From: Mesocentrotus franciscanus
Taxonomy: Eukaryota > Echinodermata > Echinoidea > Camarodonta > Strongylocentrotidae
Direction of reading: 5' to 3'
Length of the DNA stretch: 64,000 nt
Assembly: GCA_037976565.1 (NCBI GenBank)
Contig: CP137672.1
Coordinates: 32,100,843 to 32,164,842 of the forward strand
Below, in pieces: positions 11,901 through 24,936 of the stretch. The translations under genes were made by a program, and so were the position numbers. Every line of letters starts with the position of its first letter. The first letter of the stretch is position 1. The notes beneath the pieces are model-generated. The model was given only the letters and a program-made list of their open reading frames with translations. It did not search any database and had not been told where the DNA came from.

Positions 11901-14900
11901 ATTCCAAACATTCTTAGTGCCAAGAGGCCTTCTGCCCTTCCCTTTTCAAAAATTTTATATTGCTTTGAGGTACATTACATGCTTTGATATGACACCCCCC
12001 TCCTCATCTAGACTTTTGTCAAGAATCTCTGAATGTGCAGTCCTGTTTGAACCAGCTCAAATGAAACTTGAGATTATGCTCTTTTTTTCAAAACATATAA
12101 TCATTTACATAAATGATTGACTTCATACAGAGTGAAAATATAAAGGCAGAGGAGAAGATTATACTATTATACTCACTCTTTCTCTGAAGAAAAAAAGTCA
12201 TGAATGATCAATGACAATAACATTAATTGAGGTCTATTTTGTAGCTCTGTCTAATTAAAGAAAAAAGATGTTTAGAAATAAGTGTGATATTCATCAATTA
12301 GTCTGTAACACATCAAATATCATTGTTTAATTCTGCCCATGTACATCCAGCTTTAGATAGATACTATATATAGCAGAAAACATTGTTCAAGCATGTTACC
12401 ATATTTTGACTAATTTGTGTTTTGTCAAGTATAAATTCAGATATAGATTATCTTATCCCATCCTTAACCTTTTTTGTCTTCTTTCTTTCTCTGCCAGAAT
12501 TGAAAGACTTCACAACTGAGAAGATTCTGTCTGGTATCCATTACTTTCGTTGTCATAATCATGTGGAGCTCCTTGCGCTTGTCAATCTCTTGCCAGAATT
12601 CTTATCAAAAAACCCCAAGGTAAGTGTTTACAAGATTAGTTGGCTAAAGATATGATGTCTCAATCATTGAAAAGGAAGTTTATTTATTTGTTGTTGGCAT
12701 CTTAAGGATTTTAGCTTCTTTTTTTTTTGAGGGGGGGGCAAATTATTTCAACTGAACTTTTAGAGCTCCATTGAGGATATTGTGTTACATATGAGTTGGT
12801 CAACTTTGGTAACATGATACTTGTCATCATTAAAATCACCAAAGTTGCTGAACCTTCATGAAATTAACATTTTAGTTGCTATAAGTCCAATCTAATCATA
12901 AGGCATTCTATGTACGGTTTTTTGTGAGCAATCAGTAAGCACTGCCCAGAGTGCTGCACACATTTGGATCATTTCAACAGTAGGCCTAACAGTATGGATT
13001 CTTGGAAATGGAATTTTAAAAAAAGCAATTTTATCAACTTTAAATTTGATGACGGATCCGGGATTTTCTAACAGCGATGGGGGTACCATTCTGAGAAAAT
13101 GTAAAAATAAGGAGGTAGTTGTTTTTTTGTGTACCAAAGGTATGCCAATCGGGTTTCAAGGGGAGTGGGGGGGGGGTACAGGGTAGTTGTGCCACCCATC
13201 CCCCCCCCTTCAAATCTGCCACTGACCCATTCAATCCCTCCTCCTAAAAAATGGAGTTACATTTATTTTCATACATGCATATTTTCCAGGTAAAACTGAT
13301 CATTGTGGACAGTATAGCCTTTCACTTCAGACATGACTTTGATGACATGTCACTTCGTACCAGACTTCTCAATGGACTAGCACAGAACCTCATCAGGATC
13401 GCAACACAATACAACCTGGCGGTAAGTCTTTCTTCGGCTAGCTGCTCTAACGGTGCCAAAATTCAAAGGAGTCCCCTAGTTTAGAGATTGTCCATTTCCA
13501 TATTTACTTCTTCCTACAGCTTAACATCTGTAAATATCTTCAATACCTTGCAGTTACATTTGCAAATCTACCTTTGTACCTTATTCACACAGTAGTATTG
13601 TCGGCTTTTCATACAGTTATTTCTAGAATCTCCAAAATAGTCATAGTTCTGTGAAATCAAGTGTTGTTATTGATGTTTTCTTTTTCAATTTCATGTCAAG
13701 GTCAAACTAAGATACATGCACTTTATGAAAAAAAACTGAAAAAAATGTTATTTCTTATGTTAGGACAAAAGATTTTAATTTGCATTTTAAGTGGATTTTT
13801 ATATAATAATCGATTAGTTTTTGTGCTTGTGGTATATAGTCTATATGTATATCTTTTAACTGTATATGTGTATGCAGACAGCTTTGTGCACTTTCAACAA
13901 TGACTTGGCCTAATTTTGATTCGTTATGACAATGATTTTCTTTCTTGTTTTTTACTTACATAAAAGATAACATTGTTTTTTAGCATATCGCCCTTGATTG
14001 TTCAAAGAAAATCTTACCCTAACCTTTGAAACTAAACTACAGTCAAACCTGTCTATAGCGACCACCCAAGGGAAACACAAAAAGTGGTCTTTGTAGACAG
14101 GTGGTCTTTGTAGACAGGTTCCTTTAGTACATGTTTCTATGAGAAAACATTTTCAAGGGAAACAAAAAATGTGGTCTTTGTAGACAGGTGGTCTTTGTAG
14201 ACAGGTGGTCACTAAAGCAGGTTTGACTGTACTATCCACTTTAGAGGGCCACCAATTCTGACCCCTCTACCCTTTTTGATATCCTGTATTCAGGTTGTAC
14301 TGACCAATCAGATGACCACCAAGATAGGAGAGGGGACATCTCACCTGATCCCTGCTCTAGGAGAGAGCTGGGGCCATGCCTGTACCATCAGACTCATCTT
14401 ATACTGGAAACAGGCACAAAGGTAATAATCTTAAAGTGTTGAATTAACACTTAATCTTCCATTTTTGTAATACATGTATAATTCCATTTATATGTTTATC
14501 ATTGTGGAATCAAATTGAAATTCAAATTTGATTTTTTTTTTTTGGATTTATTTATTTTTTTTTTTATTTTTTTTAAATGGTTCTTTCTAGAGAAGCTGGC
14601 TTAAAATAATTTTGAATTGTCATGCAATAGATTACTTGTTTAGACCACAAAAAGTAGAGAAACTCACAAAAACTATATCTTTCTTCACTCATTTTTCTGC
14701 TAGTTTACATGTTCTACCAATTCACGTAGCATAAAGTCTTTACAATTTCCTAGTAACTATATATTCTACTGTTATTAATAAAACTTGAGTCTTGAGATTT
14801 ATCTTATGATGTGCAATCAATTGCAACCTTGACTTCAGGAAACTTTTAATTCATTGATCACTTCTTTCTCTTTTTCCATCACAGATATGCCAACTTGTAC

Positions 14901-15738
14901 AAGTCTCCTTCCAAACAGGAAGCCACAGTACCCTATCAAATAACAGTAAGTGATCCCCACTCTCATGTCAGTATGTTACTGTAGGTCTGTGTTTGCTGAA
15001 ATAATAATATAATCACAGTATGAAATAAGTAAGCCTAACATTTCCATTGTGATAAGAGGAAATCATCACCAAACTATGTACAAAGGTACAAAGAATTTGA
15101 GGAAAAGGGAACTAAGACAATTGATCTTTACACTGACTATTAAGTAATGTTGTTTGAGTTTAATAGTTATGGAGTACCACATCTCCCTTTGCTCATTATT
15201 TTTCTTATAAAAGTTACCCACATTATTTAACTCAATGAATACCTGGTATAGAAGGAAAAAATGGCATCATAAAAGTAATTCCTCATATTTATTTCATGAA
15301 CAAATTAAATTGCTTTATTCATTTGTTTGCATGACATGGAGATGATGGCACTTGGCATGCCATAATTCAGAGGACAAAGATAAGCCAGTACTTCAGGTAC
15401 TTCACTTTTATGAATACAGGCCGCAGTCCACAACGTTCAGTGGAAATATTCTTGTAATTTGTAAGAAGTACATATTTTCTTGTCCTTATACAAAAAATTT
15501 AAAGGATATGTTTCTAAGACTCTCACATGAGATAATCCTGTAAATTTTACTTTGTGTAATACAGCAAGCTGGAGTGCGCAGCATATCAAGGCATCCAACA
15601 GGTTCAGGTCCACACCCTTCAACCGAAGATGGAGCAGGAGACGGAGATCAAGGAGCCTTTACAGATCACCATGGAAACCAAAGTGGCAGCATGGATAATC
15701 CCAGGAAGAGACTACGCTCGGAGGATCCAGTGACCTGA
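8917..15738 (+). CDS. RAD51C: RAD51C, RecA-family recombination paralog, nine coding exons
   Basis: RAD51C is a RAD51 paralog of the BCDX2 and CX3 complexes in homologous recombination. Exons: 8917-9034, 9637-9769, 10606-10779, 11682-11839, 12498-12619, 13290-13421, 14294-14421, 14885-14945, 15565-15738; the joined frame is 1200 nt, 399 aa (human 376). The start [20 protein letters not shown] aligns with human residue 10 onward; an in-frame stop at 8893 supports it. The helix-hairpin-helix N-domain is followed by Walker [10 protein letters not shown], a conserved [10 protein letters not shown] strand, Walker [11 protein letters not shown], and TNQMTTKI. The C-terminus carries a basic RKRLRSEDP nuclear signal as in vertebrates. 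Exon 2 is uncertain: the stronger donor at 9819/9820 would break the frame into exon 3, whereas AAG/GTCTTC after 9769 keeps it. The linker after the N-domain is longer than in human and serine-rich. Confidence 0.95.
10045..10520. repeat. Degenerate (CCAT)n tract
   Basis: Long imperfect tetranucleotide repeat of CCAT/CCAC/TCTAT units in RAD51C intron 2. The minus strand gives an artificial W-I-D-G repeat frame of 72 codons that is a repeat shadow. Confidence 0.9.
11274..11452. repeat. Large fold-back hairpin in RAD51C intron 3
   Basis: Arms 11274-11361 and 11371-11452 are inverted copies with few mismatches. Both contain GACTAGCTGTTTCTATA, GGGATAGTTGAATCC and CTGCTATCACCCC, meeting at a GGCGCGCC core with only nine unpaired bases between. 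A transcript through it would form a stem of more than 80 bp. It is probably a fold-back MITE. Confidence 0.85.
13047..13224. mobile_element. Short hAT-like non-autonomous element (family A, copy 2)
   Basis: Left GACGGATCCGGGATT and right end (reverse complement CAGTGGCAGATTTGAAGGGG) are hAT-type termini. The interior GTGTACCAAAGGTATGCC and CGGGTTTCAAGGGGAG corresponds to the element at 1575-1744. It lies in the RAD51C intron before the exon at 13290-13421. Confidence 0.5.
14040..14229. mobile_element. TA-flanked Tc1/mariner-type MITE, copy 1 (190 bp)
   Basis: Inverted termini CAGTCAAACCTG and CAGGTTTGACTG are flanked by TA on both sides (14038-14039, 14230-14231). Inside, the motif GTGGTCTTTGTAGACAGGT recurs several times. 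A second copy is at 21018-21190. It is non-coding and sits in a RAD51C intron. Confidence 0.8.
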
Positions 15739-16655
15739 AGAAGAAGCTGGACTCTCCCATCGTGCTTTGTGCTGTATTATATTTGAGACGTCTTTCCCGA
15801 TGCCAAAGGTTTCGTTGACCAGTATCTGTATCAACATTTCTTCCATGAGACTAAGGTCGGGCCTTTCATAGACTTATTCTACATTCCTAGATATGTAGAC
15901 ATACCTGTCAATGGTGCTTGTGCATAGAGTACATTGTATATGTCTTGAACAAGTATGGACATGTTGAGAACAACTCTATTGAATTAATTTGCAGTGATGC
16001 CATTTGCCGAGCTCTATAACTCATTTTATAATTGATCCTGGGTTTTTCTGTTAGATTGTGAACTTTTATTATGATTCTTTCATAGAAATTGAAACTATAA
16101 AAGTGTATCATTTAGTATTTATCATGCATGAAACTATTCTTAATTTTGGACAAAGGATCAAAGATACATGTGTACTACAAAGTTTACAGCAAACTTGATA
16201 TAACACAGTTGAAAAATGTTGTTATTACTTTGTGGTAGCTTATGTGGAAGCCTTTGGGGGTCTGAAAAACTGTTCATTTTATAATACTGTCCCATGAGGA
16301 GTCTGATTTTAAAGATGGATTGTAAATTTGATAGAAAAGTTCAGAAAAAATCAGCCTGTTCACAAATGATAATGCATGTCACCAAAAGCTTGTCATAGGG
16401 AATACTCACTCACCCTCAAAACCCCTAGAGAGAGCACCAGAATTGATTCAAAGAGACGCTCTGCAGAGACACTAACCGATGACTTGCTTCCGTAATTAGA
16501 ATTTGTTATGACAATTAGCATATTTTCATTAACATAAAAGATAACATATTGTTCGGAATACCAACCCAAAGGAAAGATATAGAAGATGGTAAAACCATTG
16601 CTGTAAGACACTGTAACCAATGCATATATATGTAATTTTTAAATAAATCTTTATT
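15739..16655 (+). other. RAD51C 3' UTR region and convergent poly(A) signals
   Basis: No frame of interest follows the RAD51C stop. The stretch is AT-rich and ends with AATAAA at 16642-16647, the first convincing plus-strand poly(A) signal. Immediately adjacent TTTATT at 16650-16655 is AATAAA on the minus strand and would serve the convergent CLAMP-domain gene. Assignment to UTR is inferred. Confidence 0.45.
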
Positions 16656-17477
16656 CAGAAATAGTTCAACAAACTTACGTCATTTGGTCTTTCTTCAAAA
16701 TGCATTAACAATATAATTTCATTGCAATAGAATATAAATATATAACACAATAAATGTTCACTTAACTGCTTGAAACATATTAAATATTAGAGATATGTAG
16801 ATGTAAATAGCCGTATGACAGTAGTTGGAGGGAAGGAGGAATAGTTAGACAGGTTGTTGGATGGAAGAGAGAAACATAATCCTTAGTGATCAGAATTGAA
16901 AAGCAGAGTGGGTTTGAGAGAGCAGATAATTCAAGTCGTAGATAATTGTGATAAGACAAACATATCACAAACGCTGGATATTGATGTTATATAGTTGCCA
17001 TATCTTTTTGAAAGAGCTTTTCTCTTAATATATGACATTGAGAAAATATATACAAATATTCCCATACATTCTTATTCCACTATAAACTTGGAATTGCCTT
17101 GCATCCCAACTAACTAAACCTTCCCTCAATCTCTTGTGTATCAGGTTTGAGGAGGGTTTTTTGTAGGACACTGTCCTACCAGGCTTCTTAAAGGCCAGCA
17201 CAAGGCAGGCTTGGATATCATACCAAGAGCTGGAAAATAAGAAAGAGGCTAAGAGCAGAAAGGGTAAGTAGGGTAAATTGTCCTTGATGAATAGTCTCAA
17301 CCCTTCAGAGATAAATAGGTCCTTCCAAATTCTCCCAAATGCTGTGCTGCAGTCTATCAATATTGTATATTCTTCCTCATTCTGACTTTGAAACAAAATA
17401 TGATCCTCTCTTCATTAGTAAAAGCTAACAGAACATGGCAGAAGTCCAAAATAAATTCACGGGTGCCTTCAATGATG
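16656..17477 (-). other. Probable 3' UTR of the minus-strand CLAMP-domain gene
   Basis: Between the stop codon at 17478-17480 and the minus-strand AATAAA near 16650. It contains a minus-strand frame of about 120 codons at 17025-17396 that matches no family I know and has no splice link to the gene, so it is left as UTR or decayed repeat. Confidence 0.4.
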
Positions 17478-20400
17478 CTACTTCTTCTTGTTCTTACTGG
17501 AGGCACGACCCATCTTGCCACTCCCTGGATCGTCTGCCAAGGAGAGTTTCTTCTGGAGAGAGTCGTTATTCTGCTGGATCTGGTCAGAGAGGTTGATGCG
17601 TAGTTTGGAAAGTTCGTCATTGAGCTGTGTGGTGATCAGCTTACGAAGTTCTTTGGTCGTCTCCGATTCCTCTTCTGCGTGTGAAACAATGTAAAGAAGG
17701 GCATTATTATTTTGGTTATTTCCAAAACTGGTCACATTCCATAACATAGTGAGGTTAATCGTGGTTAACCTAAAGCATTATCTCATTTTCATGATAAATT
17801 AGCACCAATGTCCCTCTTTACTTGCCAATATTCTTGATGTTGAAATGATGCATATATTTCCTTCACAATCGTTGCCAACCACTTTTTAGATTAATAAAGA
17901 TGCAGATTACACAGGGAATCCTTGAGTTTACAAAGCTTTATCTTGTCCCATTCCAAGTAAACATAAAACTTTGTTACTGGTTTCACAAACTGACATACAC
18001 ACATAGACTTAAGCACTGCAGATACATTAGTTTGCAATACCAGCATTGTAACTTTTTGTGCTCCATAATGTCACAAAACGTTAACCGAAACATGATTCTT
18101 GATTCTTTAACAACTTTGGCTACAGATGGTTACATACATTAACAATACGTGTGGTAAATTGTTAATGGACTTTGCTAAATAATAATAATAATAATAGCTA
18201 CATTTATATTGTGCATTTATCCATCCCACGGGATGCTCTAGGTGCCTTCAAAGTAGTATTATTACCCTAGCTTTTGCCCATCTGCCCTGAAGCAGTAAGA
18301 GCATTCAAGGAATAAATTCCTACCAGGTACCCATTTACTACACCTGGATGGAGAATGGCAAATGTAGATTAATGTCTTGCCAAAGAAAATTAGTGCCGCG
18401 GCGGGTCTCGAACCGCGAACCATGTGATCCACAGTCCAGTGACGTATCCACTACACCATGACACCTCTACAACAATGAATAATAGAGAATGGATTTACCT
18501 TCAGGACTGGGTGGTTTCTCTGATTCTCGTCCTTCAGGCGTAATCTGGTCCTGGTCTTCTTCTGTAGGCCCATCTGCCTCCTCCTTGATAGCCTTCAATT
18601 CTTCCTCTGCCAGGCAGAAAGAAAATCAAAGTGAGAGTTGCATTTCATGAAAAGTTGATAAAGCTGTTCTATTTAGAAATCCCACATTTAAAGGGAGTAC
18701 AAGAAATAAAATTCTCACAAAATAAAAACTGAATTTACATGTGTGTTGAAAGCATTGAAAGACAAACAAATTTGATTGATCGTATTTTACAGCTGAGTAG
18801 GCACACAGCGACAATGACCTGTAAGGATACTATTGCTCTTACCATATTAGTATATATATGTGGATCCATGTTTTGGTACTTTTTCAATGTTTGTAGTCTC
18901 CAGCAAGTTTTTGTTTAATAAACTTTTAGCCATTTAACTATATATAATATATCTAATACCAATGTATTATGATGACAGTTCTTACAACTGTTCAGAATGC
19001 CTTGTTGAAATACAGCTACAATCACGATAATACTTTAGCATGCCTAAAACCTGTTCAATTGAATTGGCTACAGGAACCTGTAATTTGTATCATTATGTTC
19101 ATTCCAAATATCTATATGTCATCTTTGCAAATATAAAGAAACAGCAAAGTTTATCAGCATGACAGATTAATAGAAAAACTTTTGTAATATAGCAGGTTTT
19201 TTACCTTGAGTTTGGGGCTCATCCTCTTCCGGCATCCCAGCATACGAGATAGAGAGGTCTAGCTTGACCAGAGGGGTGAAGACGTACTTGTAAAGCTTGA
19301 AGTGGCGGAAGTATGTGTTCACCACGTAATCGATGACAAGACGAACATGCTCATGACCGAACAGGTTGACACTCCAGGGAGGTCTCTGTTAGGTTACACA
19401 ACAGTGATGTTCATTAATGTCCAAAGAATACTTGTTCATGAAAGTATATATCCTGGGTTATGATCATTTATGATCATTCATCATATTTTCACCTTTTTGT
19501 TCTTGGTCCACTTTGTAAAAAAAAAACATGATTAATATTGTGATTTTTGTCTATTACAGGAATAAATTTTGCCAGAAAAAATCTCACATAGAGTACATTA
19601 AAGTTACAGATCATTATTTTTCATTTTCATCTCTTTTCAGCACCCCCCATGAAAGACATGAGTACATCAGATATATATCTATCTACATTTCACTGTAAGT
19701 TTAATAAGCATTCTATAAACATTTTCCTATTAATTTTTGCATCTGTATATGCATGCAGAATCTTTCATAATCTACATTGTTGTACCTCTACAGGTGTCCA
19801 TCCACTGGGAAATTCAGTGATTGTTGATTGCTTTAACTACTCTTATCAGCACATATCACTCTCTTTTCCTTTTGTGTCTTTTAATCACTGGTTCATAAAC
19901 TTTGTGTAGTTTTATGATTCATACTCTTTAATGATCAAACCTAATGTTACAAAATTATCAACCCAAAAACAATAACCCCATTTCCCCAAAAAAAAAAAAA
20001 TAGACAGACATGAGTTTCCAACTCACCAAAACTGCATGACACAGCACAAGTTCTTTGAAGTAGTCATAGCACTGCTCAACATTCCCAAATGGAGTTTCTG
20101 AAAACAAAGAATATATACCGGTATAGCTTTTGTGTGATCTGAAGAAATGAAACAGGACATCTCAAATCTTTGAATAATATGAATTTATACCATGTTTTTC
20201 TTTACTTATACACACTTTATAAATGACCAAAGATTCCTAAATATATCCAAAATATAAAAAATCTTTGAATTTTATTTACTGGTACATAAAGTATACATAT
20301 CAGGCTCGAATGCTCTTTTAGCTAAAACAAAAAAAAATCCTGAATTTATCATATTCCTTTAAAGTAAACCTGAATTGATACAAGTTAGGTAGAGCCTGCT

Positions 20401-23400
20401 TTGTACAAACATATTTCTCTTTGAAAGAAATCGTATATCCTGATATATGAACAAATAAAATCAATAAACCTCATTTCTTAAGTTCATAATGAACAAAATG
20501 AACAAAATGAACCAACATAAAACTTTAAAAAATCTATAGTTCATAACTTTATTTCTGAGAACTCAATTTTGTGTAAAAAAGTAAAGCATGCATAAAATTT
20601 ATTATTTTGAATGTTCTGAATTGCATGAAATATGGATGAACATACTCACCAACACAGACCATATGTGTCTTCTTCACAATGGAAAAGAAAACAGAGAGCT
20701 GTTCCTTGGTGAAATTATGGTTCAATGCAAACTGTGTGGCATAGAAGTAGAGGTCAAGTAGAGCAGCAGATCTAGGGTTCTCCTTATAGTCAGTCAGGGC
20801 AAAATGCTCTGCTAAAATCCTGATTTTAATATTCAATGAAAACAATCAAATTGACAAAATGAGTTTTCATTAAAAGTGCTTTATACATTGTAGAAATAAG
20901 AATTAGAATGATGAACAAAACGAAATCTATCAAATACATAATATTAAACAAATTAAAAACAACTCTGAAGTGAGAGCCGTGAGTTTCCAACATCATGTTA
21001 TTTATTCTATATATGTACAGTCAAACCTGTCTATAGCGACGGCCCAAGGGAAACACAAAAAGTGGTCTTTGTAGACAGGTGGTCTTTTTAGACAGGTTCC
21101 TTTAGTACATGTTTCAATGAGAAACCATTTTCAGGGGAAACGAAAAGTGTGGTCTTTGTAGACAGGTGGTCACTAAAGCAGGTTTGACTGTATAATATTG
21201 TGACTGCAATGTGGTGATCATGGTACAGTAGCTCTTTTCTTCCACTGTTCGTCTGTAGACTCGTGTAATCCTTGGACCCCCTTCATAAACCAGCTGTGCC
21301 ATTGGGGCAACTGAGAATGTTGATGTTTTTATAATTATGGAAAGTAAATCAAACTCACAGAGGATTATGATCTCATGATTTGTCTTTTGCATCTTCATGG
21401 TATTGAATTATATATATCTTATATAATTATGTATATTTGTATATGTATGTATTATACCATCAACTAATGAGGAGAGCCTCCTACAGAAACTCCTTTTTTT
21501 TTTTTGGGGGGGGGGGATAATCCCCAGGCATTAGTAGATTTTTGTTTTGTTTTTTATTTATTTTTATTTTTTTTGTATTTATTATAGTACTTTGTTTTCT
21601 TGTATATTGTTATACTCCTTTATGTTACTGGAAATGAAATAAAATGAAAATGAAAAAAGGAGAAACGCTGTTTGAATATTGACATACAAATGGCTTACCT
21701 CTTGACTTCTTCCATATTCACTGCCCCCTTGATTTCTTCAGATTTGTGAACATCTAAATCAGCCCTGAATATTAAAAAAACCAGCATAATATTTCAATGA
21801 ATGAAAAACATCGTGTCATGTATCAATGAAAAATAATTTTAGTATGCATTCATTTAAGCATAATATTTTCCTCTACTTACATATATACATCAAGGGAAAG
21901 ATAACACAGAAATATATGATTTTAAATGAATTCTTTCCAGTCATATTATCAACACATACATTCTATGTTCACAAAATATGAATGTCAATATCTTGACATT
22001 AAAGTCATATATATATATATATATGTAAACTGTACAGAAGTTCAGTTTCTCTTTCCAACTCTGGAACTACGGTATACTATACGACTTCAACTTGACAATA
22101 TCACTATCGGTTCTTGATATTCATTTTATATCCTTTAATATATATAAATATGTGAGCAAGAGTTGACAAGTACCTCATTACACAATTATAAAACAAACAT
22201 ATAAACAAACATAAATTTAAAAAACAAAAACAGAGATTGTATAAAGAAAACCTATAAATGATATACACTGTATCTTAAAATTATATTTAAATATGTGAAA
22301 GAGAGCTTAATTTTATTAGTTATAATGCAATAAAAACAAAAACATAATTGTCCACATCTTAGTTTTTAGATAGAGATCATTATAGAATCTAACAGCTATA
22401 ATAAAATACAAACGTACTTACCATAGACAGATCTTAGCCTTGTGCTCTTTAGGCTAGGAATCAAATAAGCAAAGAACATTTGGTAATACTAAATTTTATA
22501 TGGTTATCAAATCTTGATATCGACTTGGAATTTTGTTGACATGGGTATTATTCTCAACACTTAAACTTAAGAATAGGTTCTAGATCTATGCAAATGCGAA
22601 CCAAGATCAACAATTTACTTTTACTTTTAGTTTGGATCTCAGGCTCAGAGGGTCTAGATTAGTATACCCAGACTGGTGTCTAGACAGTTGATTTAAAACA
22701 GTGATATATCAAGAAGTTTACATGCAATATTTCATAAATCTTCTATCACTTGTGTTGGAAAATATTACAAGACAAATATTCATGAATATTTTTCATTAAA
22801 TCCGAAGGCAAATGATCTTTCTACACATTCACTTAAACAGGGAGTTATCCTTTTTTATATGAGAAAATTTTATAAAAATATGCCATGTTTATATCTAAGG
22901 CTTTTTCCACTTAACTAAACTGATTATATACTTTATTTCCACATTGTAAAAATCTTGAAGATATGGGTAATCTGCTACGGCAGGCTAGCCATAGTCAGAA
23001 GTGTATTCTCTAGTTTTCAGACCCATATTAATTTTGAGATAAATTCTATCACCAAATGTGTAAACTGAATAGTTTTAAACATGTGTTTTAACCTTTGGAA
23101 CGTTGAAGTTTTGTCATTTTAATACTTTGTTGAAGCCTATAATAACGGACAAAACTTTCATAGCATCGTATTTTTATAAACTATCAAATGCAAATATCCG
23201 GGGGTACCATCCCCAAAACAAAAACTGATTCACCGGTCATGTCATGAAATGAAATACTCAGTTGTATTTTACATGTAATTCTATGGTATAATCTACACAC
23301 ATTTTAAAGTATTTTGTATTTCTTATTCTCTGGTACTATTTTCAATCTTTTTTATTCCTAAATCATTTTATAATTGCAGTTATCCTAGACTCTAGCGCTA

Positions 23401-24936
23401 GCATAGACAGAAATAACCGTCTGATATGGGTCATTCTTTAATAAAACTGACATTTGTTGACATTCCCCATACACAGACGGTACCCCATACGGCTCGCACC
23501 ACGGGGAGATTGAGCCGATTTTGGCCTGCTTTTAGGTCAAAAACTTTCTCCCACGATTTTCTTTATTTAGATCTAATTTTCTGATTTATAAATCAGATAA
23601 AAAATACTATGTCTATTTTTCTCCTATGTACAGTTATCAATTTTTAATGACTTATTTCTAAATGCGAAATTTACAGACTTACGTATATGAGTTATCCAAT
23701 TTTTATCTCAGAACCAAGGAAACGGTACGTTCATGCATTCGAACTGGTAATCTATGACATGACCCGCCCGATATATTTCCGGGTCAACCGACCAAAACAA
23801 GCCCAATGGCCAATCAGAGCACGTGTTTGATATTGGGCTTATGAATATTCAAACATCACCGGCTCAAGCCGGGCTGACTCATACGTAGCTATTGGACGTT
23901 CGAAAAGAAAAATGAATATTCATCAACTTAAACCAAGATGGCTGACAACAAATCTTGTTGACTACAAGACTTTCTCGGATTAATCATTAATATAGGATCT
24001 AAATGAGCAAGCTATCGTAAGTCAAAGTAGATATTTCCGGGTCATTCTTATGGCTATTTAGATTCAGTGTAATATTGCAGCCAAAGTGGATATATGAAGA
24101 CGTAAAGAGTGAAAAACTTGTTGCATATCTCATTCATCGCGGTCCGGCCGAACCAAACCATTCGTTCCCCACACTACCCCATTTACGTACTTCAGTCTAT
24201 GTACATGTATAGAGGCGGTCAGAGGAGCCAGATGCAATCTCAGCGGAACAACCGTCGATATCAGAGACTGAAGCTTTCGGTCTAGCGCTAGCATTACTTT
24301 TTAAAATCCAGTGCGACTAAGGCTAGATCTATCTATGTCTTGGGCATAAATTCACTCCTGAACTGAATGATAAACGCCTATCAACCTAGACTCTACAGTC
24401 TACTCTACTCTAGATCTAAACAACAACTAGACCTCTATGTCTATGATTTCTAGAATCTAGGTATTGCATGTCCTAGTCTTAGCTGGCGTGAGCATTGCCA
24501 AAGGCCAAAGCAAATCCAAATGCAAAGCCAAGGCAAACCAAGCCGGGCAAGGCAAAGCCAAAATTAAACTAAGCGGCAAGCCTAGCCTAGGGGCAGGGCT
24601 AGGCAAAAAACAGTGCAGTGTCAGTCACTCAGTGACACTGACAGAACGTCAGACTCAGATTGTCAGAAGACAGAACTCAGAAGTCTCTTTTTTTGTTTTC
24701 ACAATAACATTATTTCCATTTAAAATAAAAACCGCAAAAGTTCGAGTCTTGGATTTGGCTAAATTCCAATTCCCAACACCCAAGGCCAAGACAAGTTAAC
24801 TGCAATTGTGTTAAAAAGGGGGCTCAATAAGCTGACATGAATTTCAGTAGATGGGACTGCCTTTGACCAGCTTGCAAAATGAGAGATATGCACAGTTAAT
24901 TCTTACCTGTGGTATTTTAGGTACTTCCCCGGGCAT
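17478..24936 (-). CDS. CABCOCO1: CLAMP-domain ciliary protein (CABCOCO1/CFAP119-like), eight coding exons
   Basis: Exons in transcript order: 24907-24936 (coding part), 22422-22453, 21699-21764, 20650-20819, 20027-20097, 19205-19385, 18499-18606, 17478-17674; all have GT/AG borders and matching phases, giving 855 nt, 284 aa. The central region reads LLDLYFYATQFALNHNFTKE, then THMVCVETPFGNVEQCYDYF, then RPPWSVNLFGHEHV and NTYFRHFKLYKYVFTP. I recognise this as the CLAMP (flagellar C1a-32-like) family, closest to CABCOCO1; assignment against the paralog CFAP119 is not certain. A glutamate-rich linker and a C-terminal coiled-coil stretch with a lysine-rich tail (SSKNKKK) follow. The start MPGEVPKIPQ has a purine at -3; the frame is open upstream for about 40 codons without an ATG, so an additional 5' coding exon is possible. 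Expected role: motile cilia or sperm flagella. Confidence 0.75.
18178..18473 (-). mobile_element. tRNA-derived SINE
   Basis: On the minus strand it starts GGTGTCATGGTGTAGTGGAT (RNA polymerase III A box TGGTGTAGTGGA), continues to the B box GGTTCGAGACC, then a tRNA-unrelated body, and ends in an (ATT)n tail, seen as (AAT)n at 18178-18196 on the plus strand. Order and spacing of the boxes fit a tRNA-headed SINE. It lies in an intron of the CLAMP-domain gene in the same orientation. Confidence 0.9.
21018..21190. mobile_element. TA-flanked Tc1/mariner-type MITE, copy 2 (173 bp)
   Basis: Same termini CAGTCAAACCTG/CAGGTTTGACTG and internal GTGGTCTTTGTAGACAGG motifs as the element at 14040-14229, with TA at 21016-21017 and 21191-21192. 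It has one fewer internal repeat than copy 1, which explains the 17-bp length difference. Confidence 0.8.
22454..24906. other. Long first intron of the CLAMP-domain gene, with a promoter-like tract
   Basis: This 2.45-kb intron has no supported exon. At 23690-24180 it becomes richer in CpG and has clustered CCAAT/ATTGG-type boxes (CCAATGGCCAATCAG near 23803) and several cytosine-rich motifs, suggesting a second promoter or an unannotated transcript. At 24460-24600 it holds a simple AAGCCAAGGCAA-type repeat. CTAGA-rich sequence lies at 24360-24465. Confidence 0.4.

Noticed and set aside
17025..17396. Minus-strand 123-codon frame downstream of the CLAMP-gene stop
   Set aside because: No recognisable domain; it lies between the stop codon and poly(A) signal. 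A vague resemblance to LINE reverse transcriptase was too weak to call.
18395..18473. A possible functional tRNA gene on the minus strand
   Set aside because: A and B boxes are present but the sequence runs into a SINE body and (ATT)n tail, and a clean cloverleaf with acceptor stem was not found.
24464..24799. Plus-strand 111-codon Lys/Ala/Gln-rich frame
   Set aside because: Arises from a short AAGCCAAGGCAA-type repeat in an intron; no homology recognised and no support for an exon.
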